Assembly (NCBI GenBank): GCA_036268355.1
Contig: DATAUG010000203.1
Span: 1 to 64,000, forward strand
Reading direction: 5' to 3'
Origin: DASQPJ01 sp036268355
Lineage (GTDB): Bacteria > Actinomycetota > Actinomycetes > Sporichthyales > Sporichthyaceae
DNA length: 64,000 bases
In this document: positions 30,291-39,895 of the stretch, one piece after another
Numbering within the stretch: position 1 is the stretch's first letter
How the letters are laid out: the number at the start of each line of letters is the position of its first letter
Notes under the pieces: generated by a model
What the model was told of the DNA's origin: nothing
The model's database searches: none
The model's input: the letters and a program-made list of their open reading frames with translations, nothing else
Position numbers and translations under genes: made by a program

Positions 30291-33158
30291 GTGACGGAGA
30301 CGGTAAACGGTGAGGCGACGCCGGTGGCAGGGAATGCCTGGCCCAATGGGTCGGTCGTCCGACGCGGGCGGCGTGGTCTGACCGTGGGGCGGATCTTCAC
30401 AACGCCCGGCGTCGATCCGTACGACCAGGTCACCTGGGAGCGCCGAGACGTCGTGATGACGAACTGGCGCGACGGGTCGATGGTTTTCGAGCAGAAAGGA
30501 GTCGAGTTCCCGGCCTTCTGGTCGGTGAACGCCGCAAACATCGTCACGACCAAGTACTTCCGCGGGGCGCCGGGTTCGCCGAGCCGCGAGTGGAGCCTCC
30601 GTCAGCTGATAGACCGGGTGGTCGGCAGGTATCGGATGGCCGGCGAACAGCACGGCTACTTCGCCTCGCCGGCGGACGCCGACGCCTTTGCCGACGAACT
30701 CACCCATGCCCTGCTGCACCAGGTGTTCTCGTTCAACTCCCCGGTCTGGTTCAACGTCGGCACCTCGGCGCCGCAACAGGTCTCGGCCTGTTTCATCCTC
30801 GCGGTCGACGACACCATGGAGTCGATCCTGAACTGGTACCGGGAGGAGGGCCTGATCTTCAAGGGCGGTTCGGGCGCGGGTCTGAACCTCTCCAGGATCC
30901 GTTCCTCGAGGGAGCTCCTGTCCTCCGGCGGGACCGCTTCGGGTCCGGTCAGTTTCATGCGCGGTGCCGACGCCTCGGCGGGAACGATCAAGTCCGGTGG
31001 CGCGACGCGCCGCGCGGCCAAGATGGTGATCCTCGATGTCGACCACCCCGACGTCGCCGAGTTCATCGAGACGAAGGCCCGGGAGGAACGCAAGATTCGC
31101 GTGTTGCGCGACGCCGGATTCGACATGGACCTCGGCGGGGCGGACATTGCCAGTGTCCAGTACCAGAACGCCAACAACTCGGTCCGGGTGACCGACGAGT
31201 TCATGCGAGCGGTGGAGTCCGGCGCCCCGTTCGGGTTGCGAGCGCGGACGACCGGCGAGGTCATCGAGCAGGTCGACGCCCGGCAGTTGTTCCGGTCGAT
31301 GGCACTGGCCGCCTGGGAGTGCGCCGATCCGGGCATCCAGTACGACGGCACCATCAACGACTGGCACACCTGTCCGGAGAGCGGACGGATCAGCGCCAGT
31401 AACCCGTGCTCCGAGTACATGCACCTGGACAACTCGTCGTGCAATCTGGCCTCGTTGAATCTCCTGTCGTTCCTCGGTGAGGACGGGACCTTCGACGCCG
31501 AGGCATTCGCCGCGGTCGTCGAACTGGTGATCACCGCGATGGACATCTCGATCTGCTTCGCAGACTTCCCGACCGAGCCCATCGCCAGGACGACCCGGGC
31601 CTTCCGACAGCTGGGTATCGGGTACGCCAACCTCGGCGCGCTGCTCATGGCGACCGGACATGGGTACGACTCGGAAGGTGGCCGTGTTCTGGCGGCCGCG
31701 ATCACCTCGCTGATGACCGGGACGGCCTATCGACGTTCGGCCGAACTCGCCGAAGCGATCGGCCCTTACGAGGGATACGCGCGCAATGCCGCCGCGCACA
31801 CCCGCGTGATGCGCAAGCACGCGGCGGCGAACGACGCGGTGCGATCGACCAGCTCCATGGACCGCGCCATCCTCGACCGGGCCACCCGAACCTGGGCCGA
31901 GTGTCTCCGGATCGGGGCGGACCACGGCTGGCGCAATTCGCAGGCATCGGTCCTCGCCCCGACCGGGACGATCGGCCTGATGATGGACTGCGACACCACC
32001 GGTATCGAACCGGACCTCGCGTTGGTCAAGTTCAAGAAGCTCGTCGGCGGCGGCTCGATGCAGATCGTCAACCAGACCGTGCCGCGGGCGCTGAGCAAGC
32101 TCGGCTATCAGTTGGAGCAGATCGAGGCGATCATCGAGCACGTCGGCGAGCACGGCCATGTGGTCGACGCCCCCGGTCTGCGCCAGGAGCACTACGAGGT
32201 GTTCGACTGCGCCATGGGTCCTCGCGCGATCCGGCCCATGGGCCACGTGGCGATGATGGCGGCCGTCCAGCCGTTCATCTCGGGGGCAATCTCGAAGACC
32301 GTCAACATGCCCGAGACCGCGACGGTGGAGGAGATTGAGGAGGTCTACACCGCTGGGTGGCTGCGCGGGCTCAAGGCACTGGCGGTGTACCGCGACAACT
32401 GCAAGGTGGGGCAACCGCTGTCCGCCGGCACCTCGGCCAACATGGGTATCGCGGCGGACACCGTCGGGACACCCGCTCAGATCGAGTACCGCCCGGTCCG
32501 GAAGCGATTGCCGAAGGTGCGCGACTCCAAGACGGTGTCGTTCTCGGTGGGCGGTGCCGAGGGCTATATGACGGCCGCGGGATATCCGGACGGGGGGTTG
32601 GGCGAGATCTTCCTGAAGATGTCCAAGCAGGGCTCGACGCTGGCCGGAATGATGGACGCCTTCTCCATCGCGGTGTCCATCGGTCTGCAGTACGGCGTCC
32701 CGTTGGACACCTTCGTGCAGAAGTTCACCAACATGCGCTTCGACCCGGCTGGGATGACCGACGATCCCGACATCCGGATGTCGGCGTCGATCATGGACTA
32801 CATCTTCCGGCGGCTGGCGCTGGACTTCCTTCCGGCGGAGGAGCGGGGAGCGCTGGGCATCCACACCGCCGCCGAGCGGGCCAGGCAACTGGAGACCGGA
32901 CACTATTTCGACCCCGACCAATCGGAGGAGTTGGACGTCCAGGCATTGGCCCAGTCGGCGCCGATCGAGCCGGTCGATCTGTCGGTCGGCGGGGTGTCGG
33001 CCACCTGGGAGCCGGCCGGATCGTCCATCGAGTTGATGGAGGCGCATCAGGGTCGCCGGGCGGACGCCCCACTCTGTCTCAGCTGCGGCACCAAGATGCG
33101 GCCGGCCGGCTCCTGCTACGTGTGCGAGGGATGCGGTTCGACCAGCGGCTGTTCCTGA
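30291..33158 (+). CDS. nrdJ: Vitamin B12-dependent (class II) ribonucleoside-diphosphate reductase
   Basis: Makes deoxyribonucleotides using adenosylcobalamin, independent of oxygen. The GTG start at 30291 follows AGGAGG (30278-30283) and gives 955 residues. The active site is visible in NPCSEYMHLDNSSCNLASLN. VSACFILAVDD holds one of the redox cysteines, and the finger-loop Cys-Glu region lies at the expected place. The C-terminal zinc-binding tail is CLSCGTKMRPAGSCYVCEGCGST. The protein is of the long NrdJ type with an N-terminal extension (LTVGRIFTTPGVDPYDQVTWERRD). No cobalamin riboswitch is apparent upstream. Confidence 0.97.
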   Translation: MTETVNGEATPVAGNAWPNGSVVRRGRRGLTVGRIFTTPGVDPYDQVTWERRDVVMTNWRDGSMVFEQKGVEFPAFWSVNAANIVTTKYFRGAPGSPSREWSLRQLIDRVVGRYRMAGEQHGYFASPADADAFADELTHALLHQVFSFNSPVWFNVGTSAPQQVSACFILAVDDTMESILNWYREEGLIFKGGSGAGLNLSRIRSSRELLSSGGTASGPVSFMRGADASAGTIKSGGATRRAAKMVILDVDHPDVAEFIETKAREERKIRVLRDAGFDMDLGGADIASVQYQNANNSVRVTDEFMRAVESGAPFGLRARTTGEVIEQVDARQLFRSMALAAWECADPGIQYDGTINDWHTCPESGRISASNPCSEYMHLDNSSCNLASLNLLSFLGEDGTFDAEAFAAVVELVITAMDISICFADFPTEPIARTTRAFRQLGIGYANLGALLMATGHGYDSEGGRVLAAAITSLMTGTAYRRSAELAEAIGPYEGYARNAAAHTRVMRKHAAANDAVRSTSSMDRAILDRATRTWAECLRIGADHGWRNSQASVLAPTGTIGLMMDCDTTGIEPDLALVKFKKLVGGGSMQIVNQTVPRALSKLGYQLEQIEAIIEHVGEHGHVVDAPGLRQEHYEVFDCAMGPRAIRPMGHVAMMAAVQPFISGAISKTVNMPETATVEEIEEVYTAGWLRGLKALAVYRDNCKVGQPLSAGTSANMGIAADTVGTPAQIEYRPVRKRLPKVRDSKTVSFSVGGAEGYMTAAGYPDGGLGEIFLKMSKQGSTLAGMMDAFSIAVSIGLQYGVPLDTFVQKFTNMRFDPAGMTDDPDIRMSASIMDYIFRRLALDFLPAEERGALGIHTAAERARQLETGHYFDPDQSEELDVQALAQSAPIEPVDLSVGGVSATWEPAGSSIELMEAHQGRRADAPLCLSCGTKMRPAGSCYVCEGCGSTSGCS

Positions 33159-33221
33159 TCCACGCGCAGAGCCGTCCGGTTGCGCGCCGGAAAGTGGTGT
33201 CGGCGAGGATCACCATCGGTG

Positions 33222-33242
33222 GCGTCCGCTCGACGCGGACGC
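33222..33242 (+). terminator. Hairpin after nrdJ
   Basis: GCGTCCGC-TCGAC-GCGGACGC, an 8-bp perfect stem and 5-nt loop, 64 nt after the nrdJ stop codon and about 80 nt before the next gene. Likely a terminator or processing site, although no T-run follows. Confidence 0.5.
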
Positions 33243-33324
33243 ATAGGGTGCCAGGGGCGTGCGCCCGGTGTCTCGGTCGCGCTCCTGGCGGTTCCCGAAA
33301 GGGCAGTCCCGAGAAGGAGGGCCG

Positions 33325-33771
33325 ATGGCCGGTTCGGACAGCGAAAGCGAAGCCTACGAACTCGATCTGTTCACGGTGCTCACCGCGCTCGGTTCCGGGC
33401 GTCATCGCGACCTGACCCCGATCAGCGACGAAGCCCAGTACACGTTGGCGAACGCGCTGGCGCAGGACGCCGTCACACAGCGGTGGCCGTTCGCGGGCAT
33501 CAGCACCCAGGACCTCTACGACGCGGTGCGACGGTCCCGGACGGAGGTGGCCTCGCCGATGGCGCTCGTCCCGGTGGCGGTGGCCGAGCCCGACGTGCTG
33601 GTCGAGCTGGGCGTGGACGCGGCCGGCCCGACCACCGTGGTGGGCCTGATCGAGTCAGGTGCGGCGATCGAGGTCCTCCCGGGCTTGCTGTTGCTGGCCT
33701 ACACCGGCCTGGGTGCGCGGCGCCGCGACGGAACACGGTCGGTGACGATCGCGCTGCCGCGCAGGAAGTGA
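33325..33771 (+). CDS. Hypothetical protein downstream of nrdJ
   Basis: A 148-residue product I do not recognise. The ATG is behind GAGAAGGAGG, a strong ribosome binding site. The N-terminus is acidic (AGSDSESEAYELDLFTVLTALGSGRHRD). The middle has helical stretches (SDEAQYTLANALAQDAVTQRWPFAGISTQDLYDAVRRS). The C-terminal half is hydrophobic beta-like (SPMALVPVAVAEPDVLVELGVDAAG...EVLPGLLLLAYTGLGA) and the last 15 residues are basic. There is no signal peptide and no cysteine. Codon use is like its neighbours. Its position after nrdJ, with a hairpin between, does not prove co-transcription. Confidence 0.65.
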   Translation: MAGSDSESEAYELDLFTVLTALGSGRHRDLTPISDEAQYTLANALAQDAVTQRWPFAGISTQDLYDAVRRSRTEVASPMALVPVAVAEPDVLVELGVDAAGPTTVVGLIESGAAIEVLPGLLLLAYTGLGARRRDGTRSVTIALPRRK

Positions 33772-33777
33772 GCCCGG

Positions 33778-34084
33778 CTATTTGTGACGTCGCCCCACGA
33801 AGCGTTGCCCCAGCATGATGAAAAACGTGGCCACGAACGCCCCGCGGCGCCCGAGATCGGGTGTAGCAGGGGCAGTACCGAGAACAGCCGGAACACGATT
33901 GCCGCCGCGCTCAGACCCCAAATAGCCGAAGTGCGGACCAAGATCTCGAAGGGGCCCACCACACGCGGCACCTGAGCCTGCGGCGCCGCCGCGGTGAAAC
34001 CGCGGGCCCGGCCGACCCCGCCGACCCGGTCGGAAGATTGCCGGCTCGGGCAGTGCGGCGTTCGGGATCGTCGGGCTGCGCCAT
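33778..34084 (-). pseudogene. Frameshifted small membrane protein gene
   Basis: The - strand carries a likely N-terminus at ATG 34084 (AQPDDPERRTARAGNL), but this frame stops near 33915. A second frame gives a hydrophobic segment, VVGPFEILVRTSAIWGL then AAAIVFRLFSVLPLLHPI. A third frame gives GAFVATFFIMLGQRFVGRRHK to the stop at 33778-33780. Two small frameshifts would link them into a protein of about 100 residues with two membrane helices. The family is not recognised. It is divergent from the methyltransferase gene, with 26 nt between starts. Confidence 0.4.
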
Positions 34085-34110
34085 CGCCCCATCCTGGCAG
34101 GATCGCGGAT

Positions 34111-35595
34111 ATGGCTGCACCGGAACCCGCCTCGGCGGACGCGCGCGACACCGCCGATCTGCGGGCCGCGTTCGATCTGGCCGACTACACCGCGGACCGG
34201 ATCACGGAATTGCTCGGGCCCACGGCACAGGCCGCGCTGGCGCGCAACGAGACGGTGCCGGCTCGACGCGTCTGTCGCGCCGACCGGTCGGTCACGGCGA
34301 CGTTGGTCCGCCTTTTCCTGCTGCAGGAGGCGTTGCCGGTCGACGTCGTGGCCAAGGCGCTTCCGCTGGATGCCGCCGATCGGTTGGGCCTGGTCGCCCG
34401 AGAGGTCGATCTCGTGCGGGCGGTCGCGGACGTGCGGCCCCACGACGACGACTTCTACGTGGTCTGCGACCTCGGTTCCGGCATGGACGGTCGGATCAGA
34501 CCGGTGGCCGTCGATCACGTGTTGGGGATCGGCGGCGCCTCGATGTCCCTGGCAGAGCTGACGGTGCGTCATGAGGTCGGCTCGGCGCTGGATCTCGGCA
34601 CCGGTTGCGGGGTGCAGGCCTTCCACCTGTCGCGGCATGCCGACACGGTCGTCGCCACCGATGTGCTGCCGCGGGCGCTTCGGTTCGCCGCGTTGGGTGC
34701 GGCGCTGTCCGGGGTGGACGTCGATCTGCGCGCCGGGCGACTGTTCGAACCGGTCGCCCAGGAGCGGTTCGACCTGATCGTCAGCAACCCGCCGTTCGCC
34801 ATCGGGGCCGGCCGGGAGGGCACGCTCGTGTACCGCGACAGCGGACTGGCCGGCGACGAGTTGTGCCGCAGTCTGGTGCAGGCGGTCCCGGGCCACCTAA
34901 ACCCCGGCGGCTGGTGCCAACTGCTGGCCAACTGGGTGCATCGTCGTGGTGAGGACTGGCGCGAACGCGTGGGCAGCTGGCTGCCGCCCGACGTGGACGC
35001 CTGGGTGTTGCAACGGGAGGTGCTCGATCCGGCCGCCTACGTGTCGTTCTGGCTGCACGACTCCGGCGAGGTCGCGGCACCGGACTACCCGACGCGCTAC
35101 GATCGCTGGCTGGACGGGTTGGAGCGGTCGGGCGTCGAGGCCGTCGGGTTCGGCTGGCTGATCCTGCGTCGCACCGACTCCGCCGCGGTGGTGACCCGGA
35201 TCGAGGAATGGCCGCACCCGGTGGAGCACCCCCTCGGCCCCGTCGTGTCCGGAGCGTTCGAACGCCTCGACTGGCTGCGCGCACATGCCGCACCGGGGGA
35301 GCTCTTGGCAGCGCGGCTGTGCCTCGTCGACGGCGTGATCCAGGAGCAACGTGGTGCTCCGGGGGCCGAGGACCCCGGGGAAGTGATGCTCAGTCAGAAC
35401 TTCGGCCTCCGCCGCCGGCGGCGGGTCGACACCGCGGCGGCCGCGCTGGCCGGGGCCTGTGACGGCCAACTGCCGGTTGGCGTCCTGATCCGGGCCGTTG
35501 CCGAGGTTCTGGAGGAGAGCGTCGAGGCGCTCCAGGACCAGTTGCTTCCGCTGATCCGCGACCTCGTGGCCGAAGGCTTTCTGACGCCTTTTTAG
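34111..35595 (+). CDS. SAM-dependent methyltransferase (HemK-like with N-terminal DUF7059-type domain)
   Basis: A 494-residue protein. The N-terminal 150 residues are helical (LRAAFDLADYTADRITELLG...RLFLLQEALPVDVVAKALP), as in actinobacterial DUF7059-type proteins. The class I methyltransferase core has motif I ALDLGTGCGVQAFHLSRHA and the NPPF motif FDLIVSNPPFAIG, typical of enzymes that methylate N atoms of adenine, glutamine or RNA bases. The C-terminal 180 residues are a winged-helix-like region ending LVAEGFLTPF. The substrate is not known. The stop codon TAG lies within the end of the 260-bp inverted-repeat element. Confidence 0.85.
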   Translation: MAAPEPASADARDTADLRAAFDLADYTADRITELLGPTAQAALARNETVPARRVCRADRSVTATLVRLFLLQEALPVDVVAKALPLDAADRLGLVAREVDLVRAVADVRPHDDDFYVVCDLGSGMDGRIRPVAVDHVLGIGGASMSLAELTVRHEVGSALDLGTGCGVQAFHLSRHADTVVATDVLPRALRFAALGAALSGVDVDLRAGRLFEPVAQERFDLIVSNPPFAIGAGREGTLVYRDSGLAGDELCRSLVQAVPGHLNPGGWCQLLANWVHRRGEDWRERVGSWLPPDVDAWVLQREVLDPAAYVSFWLHDSGEVAAPDYPTRYDRWLDGLERSGVEAVGFGWLILRRTDSAAVVTRIEEWPHPVEHPLGPVVSGAFERLDWLRAHAAPGELLAARLCLVDGVIQEQRGAPGAEDPGEVMLSQNFGLRRRRRVDTAAAALAGACDGQLPVGVLIRAVAEVLEESVEALQDQLLPLIRDLVAEGFLTPF

Positions 35596-35850
35596 GGGGT
35601 GTCTCACGTGGCCGGCCGTAGCGAGGCGCAGCACCGGCGCCGATCCGGCAAGGCGGAGGAGGAGCCGATACCGGGGTTGTGTTCCCTTTGGTCAACAGGC
35701 TTCACTCGGCTCGGCAGCTGCGAGGGCTCGCAAGCTCGCGCTCGCGCTGCGTTCGCCTCAATCGCCTGTATCGGCGACGACGACAACGCCGCCGGGCGGC
35801 GTCGGGGCCGTGCCGCAGTAGGCCAGTCGCCATGTGAGACACCCCCTTAG
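35591..35850. mobile_element. MITE-like element with terminal inverted repeats
   Basis: A 260-bp segment whose ends (35591-35612 and 35829-35850) are inverted copies of each other, 22 bp with 3 mismatches and a perfect 14-bp core AGGGGGTGTCTCAC. It has no convincing gene. The TAG stop of the methyltransferase and the TAA stop of hrpA both fall within the terminal repeats. No clear target duplication is seen beside the ends. The size and ends resemble a non-autonomous transposable element, though a large bidirectional terminator is an alternative. Confidence 0.55.
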
Positions 35851-38800
35851 TGAGCGCGCGCCTCGGCGGAGTCCATGGCGCGCAGCAGGCGCTGCTCCGA
35901 GACCGGGACCGCCGTGCCGAGCGTCTGCGCGAACAGGCTGACCCGGAGTTCCTCGAGCAACCAACGGACCTCCACCACGTCCGCGTCGTTCCGGCGGGTC
36001 GCGGGCAACCCCGCACGGAACTGCTCGTACTCACGGTGCAGTTGCGTGACGGTGGCCTGGCGCGCGGCGTCGCGAACCGGGTCGACGGGCAGCCGCTCCA
36101 GGCGCCGGCCGATGCCGCGCAGGTAACGGGGGAGATGCTTCAGCCGTTCTACGCCGGTGGCGGTCACGAAGCCGGGATGCAGCAGGCCGCCGTACTGCCC
36201 CCGCATGTCGGCGACCGCAGCCGGAAACGGGCTGCCGCCCGCGGCGGCCAGGGCAGCGTCCACGTGCTGAGCCACCGTCAGAATCGTTACCACATCGGTC
36301 ACCACCGACTTCATCATCGGGGGCAACTCGCGTCGGACCGCCTCGGTCAGGGCCCGGAACCCGGCCGCGTCCCAGGCCGGGCCGCCGGTCGCGGTCAGGA
36401 TCGCGTCGAGGCAGGCCGTTGCGCAGTCCTCGAACAGCTCGGCCCCGGAGGTGTGCGGCGCGCCCGCCAGGGCCAGCTTCGCCGGGTTCGACAGCCCGGC
36501 CAGGACGGCCTTGGTCGGTGGCGGGCAGGCGATCAGCAACAGTCGTCGAGTGCCCGCCCACATGGCCACCTCGGCGGAGGAGGCATCGGTCAACACCCGC
36601 AGGGCCACCGTCCGGCCGTCGTCGACCAGCGCCGGGAAACCCTGCACGATCGTGCCTGCGCGCACCTGGTCGTGCCGGCGCGGGATCACGCCGGGTTCAC
36701 CCGCGGCGCCGCCCAGATCCGGCCACTGGGTCAAACCGGTCCGCTCGAACGCGCCCGCCCCCGTAGCGACAAGTTCCGCGAGCGCCGGTTGCCACGCCGC
36801 CCGCAACGCCGCCAGATCCTTGCCGTGGCCGAGTACCTCACCGCCCGGGCCCACCACCCGAAAGGTGATCCGCAGGTACCCGGGAACCCGCTCGACGGCC
36901 CAGTCCACGGAATCCGTCCGCACGTCGAAGCGGGTTCGCAGTTCCCGGGCCAACGCCACCGTCAGCGACTCCCCCCGGGAGTGATCCAGGTGCGGCAGAA
37001 CGGCGGCCGCGTAGGTGGTCGCGGGGGAAACGCTGCGGCGGACGGCCTTGGGCAGCGCTCGGAGCAACGCGGTGACGAGCTCCTCGCGCAGGCCTGGGAC
37101 GCCCCAGTCGAAACCTTCCGGCCGGATGCGGTTGAGCGCCGACAGCGGGACGTCCACGGTGACGCCGTCGAACTCGCTGCCGGGCGCGAACTCGTATCGC
37201 AGCGGGTAGGACTGCCCGTCGAATTCCCAGTGGTCCGGGAAATCGCCGGGCCGGGCGCTCGTCGCGGCCGCCGACTTCAGCAGCTCCGGGTCCAGGTCGA
37301 GGTCGTGCGGATGCGTGCGGCGGCGTTGGCGCCACCATGAGTCGAAGTGTCGGACGGAGACGACCTCGGGCGGGATCCGCGCGTCGTAGAAGGCGAACAC
37401 CGCCGCGTCGTCGATCACCAGGCCGCGGCGCCGCGCCCGCTCCTCGATCTCGCCCGCGGCCTGCCGCAACGCCTGGTTGTGCGCGAAGAATCGGTGATGC
37501 GTGCGCCATTCGCCGTCGACCAGGGCGTGGCGCAGGAACAGTTCCCGGCACAGCGCCTGGTCGATCCGGGCGTAATCCACCCGTCGCCCGACGACCAGCG
37601 CAAGCCCGTACAACGTCACACGTTCGGTGGCGACGACGGCGCCCCGGTCGGCGTCCCAGCGAGGTTCGGAGTACTGCCGCTGCAGGAGATGTTCGGCCAA
37701 CGGCTCCACCCATTCCGGGGAGATCCGGGCCACCGTGCGCGCGAACAGGCGGGACGTCTCGACCAGCTCGGCCGCCATCACCCACCGGGGCGGGCGCTTT
37801 GCCAGCCCGGAACCGGGGAACACCGTGAAGCGGGTGTTCCGGGTGCCCAGGAATGTCTGGTCCGTGGCCGCCGGGTCGCGGGTCCCGATGTGGGTGAGCA
37901 GGCCGGCGAGCAACGCCTGATGGATCTGGTCGGGCCCGGTGGCGGTGGAGTTCCAGCGCAGGCCGAGGCCACCGGCGAGTTCACGCAGCTGCGCGACCAG
38001 GTCCTGCCACTCGCGGACCCGCAGGTAGTGCAGATGGTCGGCGGCGCACAACCGGCGGAACGCGGCCGAGGAGTGCTCCTGCTGCGCCTCCCGCAGGTAG
38101 CGCCACAGGTTCAGCCACGCGAGGAAGTCCGAGCCGGCGTCGGCGAAGCGGGCGTGCTTCGCCCTCGCCGCGGCCAACTTGTCCGCCGGGTACTCCCGCG
38201 GGTCCTGGATCGACAACGCCGCCACGATCACGATGACCTCGCGCAGCGCGCCCAGGCGGTCCGCCTCGACGATCATCCGGGCCAACCGCGGGTCGACCGG
38301 CAGCGCGGCGAGTTTGCGTCCCACTTCCGTCAACCGGGCCACGGCCCCGGACGCGCCGGGGCGCAGGGCCTCCAACTCCTCCAGCAGGGCCATGCCGTCG
38401 GCCACGCTTCGCCGGTCCGGCGGGTCGAGGAAGGCGAAGTCGGCCACCTCGCCCAGGCCGAGGGCGGCCATCCGCAGGATCACGGAGGCCAACGACGTCC
38501 GCAGGATCTCCGGATCGGTGAACGCCGGGCGCGCGGCGTAGTCCTCGGCCGCGTACAGCCGGATGCATACTCCGGCGGCCACCCGGCCGCAGCGCCCGGC
38601 CCGTTGGTCGGCCGACGCCCGCGAGATCGCCTCGATCGGCAACCGCTGCACCTTGCGCCGGGAGTTGTACCGGGAGATCCGCGCGGTTCCGGCATCCACG
38701 ACGTACCGGATGCCGGGCACCGTCAACGACGTCTCGGCGACGTTGGTCGCCAACACGATTCGCCTGCCGGGATGTGCGGCGAACACGCGGTGCTGGTCGG

Positions 38801-39842
38801 CAACCGAGAGCCGGGCGTAGAGCGGCAGGATCTCCACCGGTTTCCCGGTGCGCGACGCCCTGTCCGGCGAGGTGGTCGGGCGGGCGGCCAGTGCGTCGGC
38901 GGTGTCCCGGATCTCCCGTTCGCCGGACAGGAAAACCAGCACGTCGCCGGGACCGCACGCGAGCAGTTCCTCGACGGCCTCGCAGACCGCTGTGGCCTGG
39001 TCGCGGGGCTCTGGCGCGGTGTCGTCGTCGCCCGTGCCGGCGACCAGCGGCCGGTACCGGATCTCGACCGGGTACGTGCGTCCGGACACCTCGATCACCG
39101 GTGCGGGCCGGTCCGCGGTGCCGAAGTGCGCCGCGAAACGCCCCGGGTCGATGGTGGCCGAGGTGATCAACAGCTTCAGTTCCGGCCGGGTCGGCAGCAA
39201 CTGATGCAGGTAGCCGAGCAGGAAGTCGATGTTCAGGCTGCGCTCGTGCGCCTCGTCGATGATCACTGTGTCGTAGGCGAGCAGCCGTGGGTCGCGCTGG
39301 ATCTGGGCGAGCAGGATGCCGTCGGTCATCAACCGCACCAAGGTGTCCGGACTTGCCCGGTCGGTGAAGCGCACGGTCCAGCCGACCGCCGCGCCGACCT
39401 CGCTGCCCAACTCCTCGGCAAGGCGCTCGGCCACCGTGCGGGCGGCCAGCCGACGCGGTTGGGTGTGCCCGATCTGCCCGCGGATCCCGCGGCCGATCTC
39501 CAGGCACATCTTGGGCAGCTGCGTGGTCTTCCCGGAGCCGGTCTCGCCGGCCACGATGAGTACCTGGTTGGCCCGCAGCGCGGCGGTGATCTCCTCGCGC
39601 CGACCGCTGATGGGCAGGTCCGGCGGATACGTGGGCACGGGAACCGAGGCGAGCCGCGCAGCCACCCGCGCCTCGGCGAACGCGAGGGCCGAATCGAACT
39701 CGGCGAACTCCCGCTGCGGGCCGGACCTGGACCTGGTCAGGCCCTCCAGCCGGCGCCCGAGTACGTGCCCATCGGCAAAGGTCAACCGGTCGAGCCGGGC
39801 CCGCAGTTCCCGGATCTGTGTCGCGTCAGTAATCCCTGCCAT
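35847..39842 (-). CDS. hrpA: ATP-dependent RNA helicase HrpA
   Basis: A DEAH-box 3'-5' RNA helicase; in E. coli HrpA rescues stalled ribosomes. The 1331-residue protein has Walker A AGETGSGKTTQLPK, the DEAH box VIIDEAHERSLNIDFLLGYL, motif III LLITSATID, and motif VI in SADQRAGRCGR. The helicase-associated and OB-fold regions follow, then the large DUF3418-type C-terminal domain (from about residue 730) that is specific to HrpA. The gene stands alone on the minus strand. The stop codon is formed by the adjacent 260-bp element. Confidence 0.96.
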   Translation of the reverse strand: MAGITDATQIRELRARLDRLTFADGHVLGRRLEGLTRSRSGPQREFAEFDSALAFAEARVAARLASVPVPTYPPDLPISGRREEITAALRANQVLIVAGETGSGKTTQLPKMCLEIGRGIRGQIGHTQPRRLAARTVAERLAEELGSEVGAAVGWTVRFTDRASPDTLVRLMTDGILLAQIQRDPRLLAYDTVIIDEAHERSLNIDFLLGYLHQLLPTRPELKLLITSATIDPGRFAAHFGTADRPAPVIEVSGRTYPVEIRYRPLVAGTGDDDTAPEPRDQATAVCEAVEELLACGPGDVLVFLSGEREIRDTADALAARPTTSPDRASRTGKPVEILPLYARLSVADQHRVFAAHPGRRIVLATNVAETSLTVPGIRYVVDAGTARISRYNSRRKVQRLPIEAISRASADQRAGRCGRVAAGVCIRLYAAEDYAARPAFTDPEILRTSLASVILRMAALGLGEVADFAFLDPPDRRSVADGMALLEELEALRPGASGAVARLTEVGRKLAALPVDPRLARMIVEADRLGALREVIVIVAALSIQDPREYPADKLAAARAKHARFADAGSDFLAWLNLWRYLREAQQEHSSAAFRRLCAADHLHYLRVREWQDLVAQLRELAGGLGLRWNSTATGPDQIHQALLAGLLTHIGTRDPAATDQTFLGTRNTRFTVFPGSGLAKRPPRWVMAAELVETSRLFARTVARISPEWVEPLAEHLLQRQYSEPRWDADRGAVVATERVTLYGLALVVGRRVDYARIDQALCRELFLRHALVDGEWRTHHRFFAHNQALRQAAGEIEERARRRGLVIDDAAVFAFYDARIPPEVVSVRHFDSWWRQRRRTHPHDLDLDPELLKSAAATSARPGDFPDHWEFDGQSYPLRYEFAPGSEFDGVTVDVPLSALNRIRPEGFDWGVPGLREELVTALLRALPKAVRRSVSPATTYAAAVLPHLDHSRGESLTVALARELRTRFDVRTDSVDWAVERVPGYLRITFRVVGPGGEVLGHGKDLAALRAAWQPALAELVATGAGAFERTGLTQWPDLGGAAGEPGVIPRRHDQVRAGTIVQGFPALVDDGRTVALRVLTDASSAEVAMWAGTRRLLLIACPPPTKAVLAGLSNPAKLALAGAPHTSGAELFEDCATACLDAILTATGGPAWDAAGFRALTEAVRRELPPMMKSVVTDVVTILTVAQHVDAALAAAGGSPFPAAVADMRGQYGGLLHPGFVTATGVERLKHLPRYLRGIGRRLERLPVDPVRDAARQATVTQLHREYEQFRAGLPATRRNDADVVEVRWLLEELRVSLFAQTLGTAVPVSEQRLLRAMDSAEARAH

Positions 39843-39895
39843 CGCAGGAACAACCTACGTTCTACGACCGACTCCCGAATCGCGGTGGAACGGGC

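Noticed and set aside
35599..35850. 83-residue open frame within the MITE-like element
   Set aside because: It starts and ends in the inverted repeats, is rich in Arg, Ala and Gly, and has no domain; likely a chance frame.
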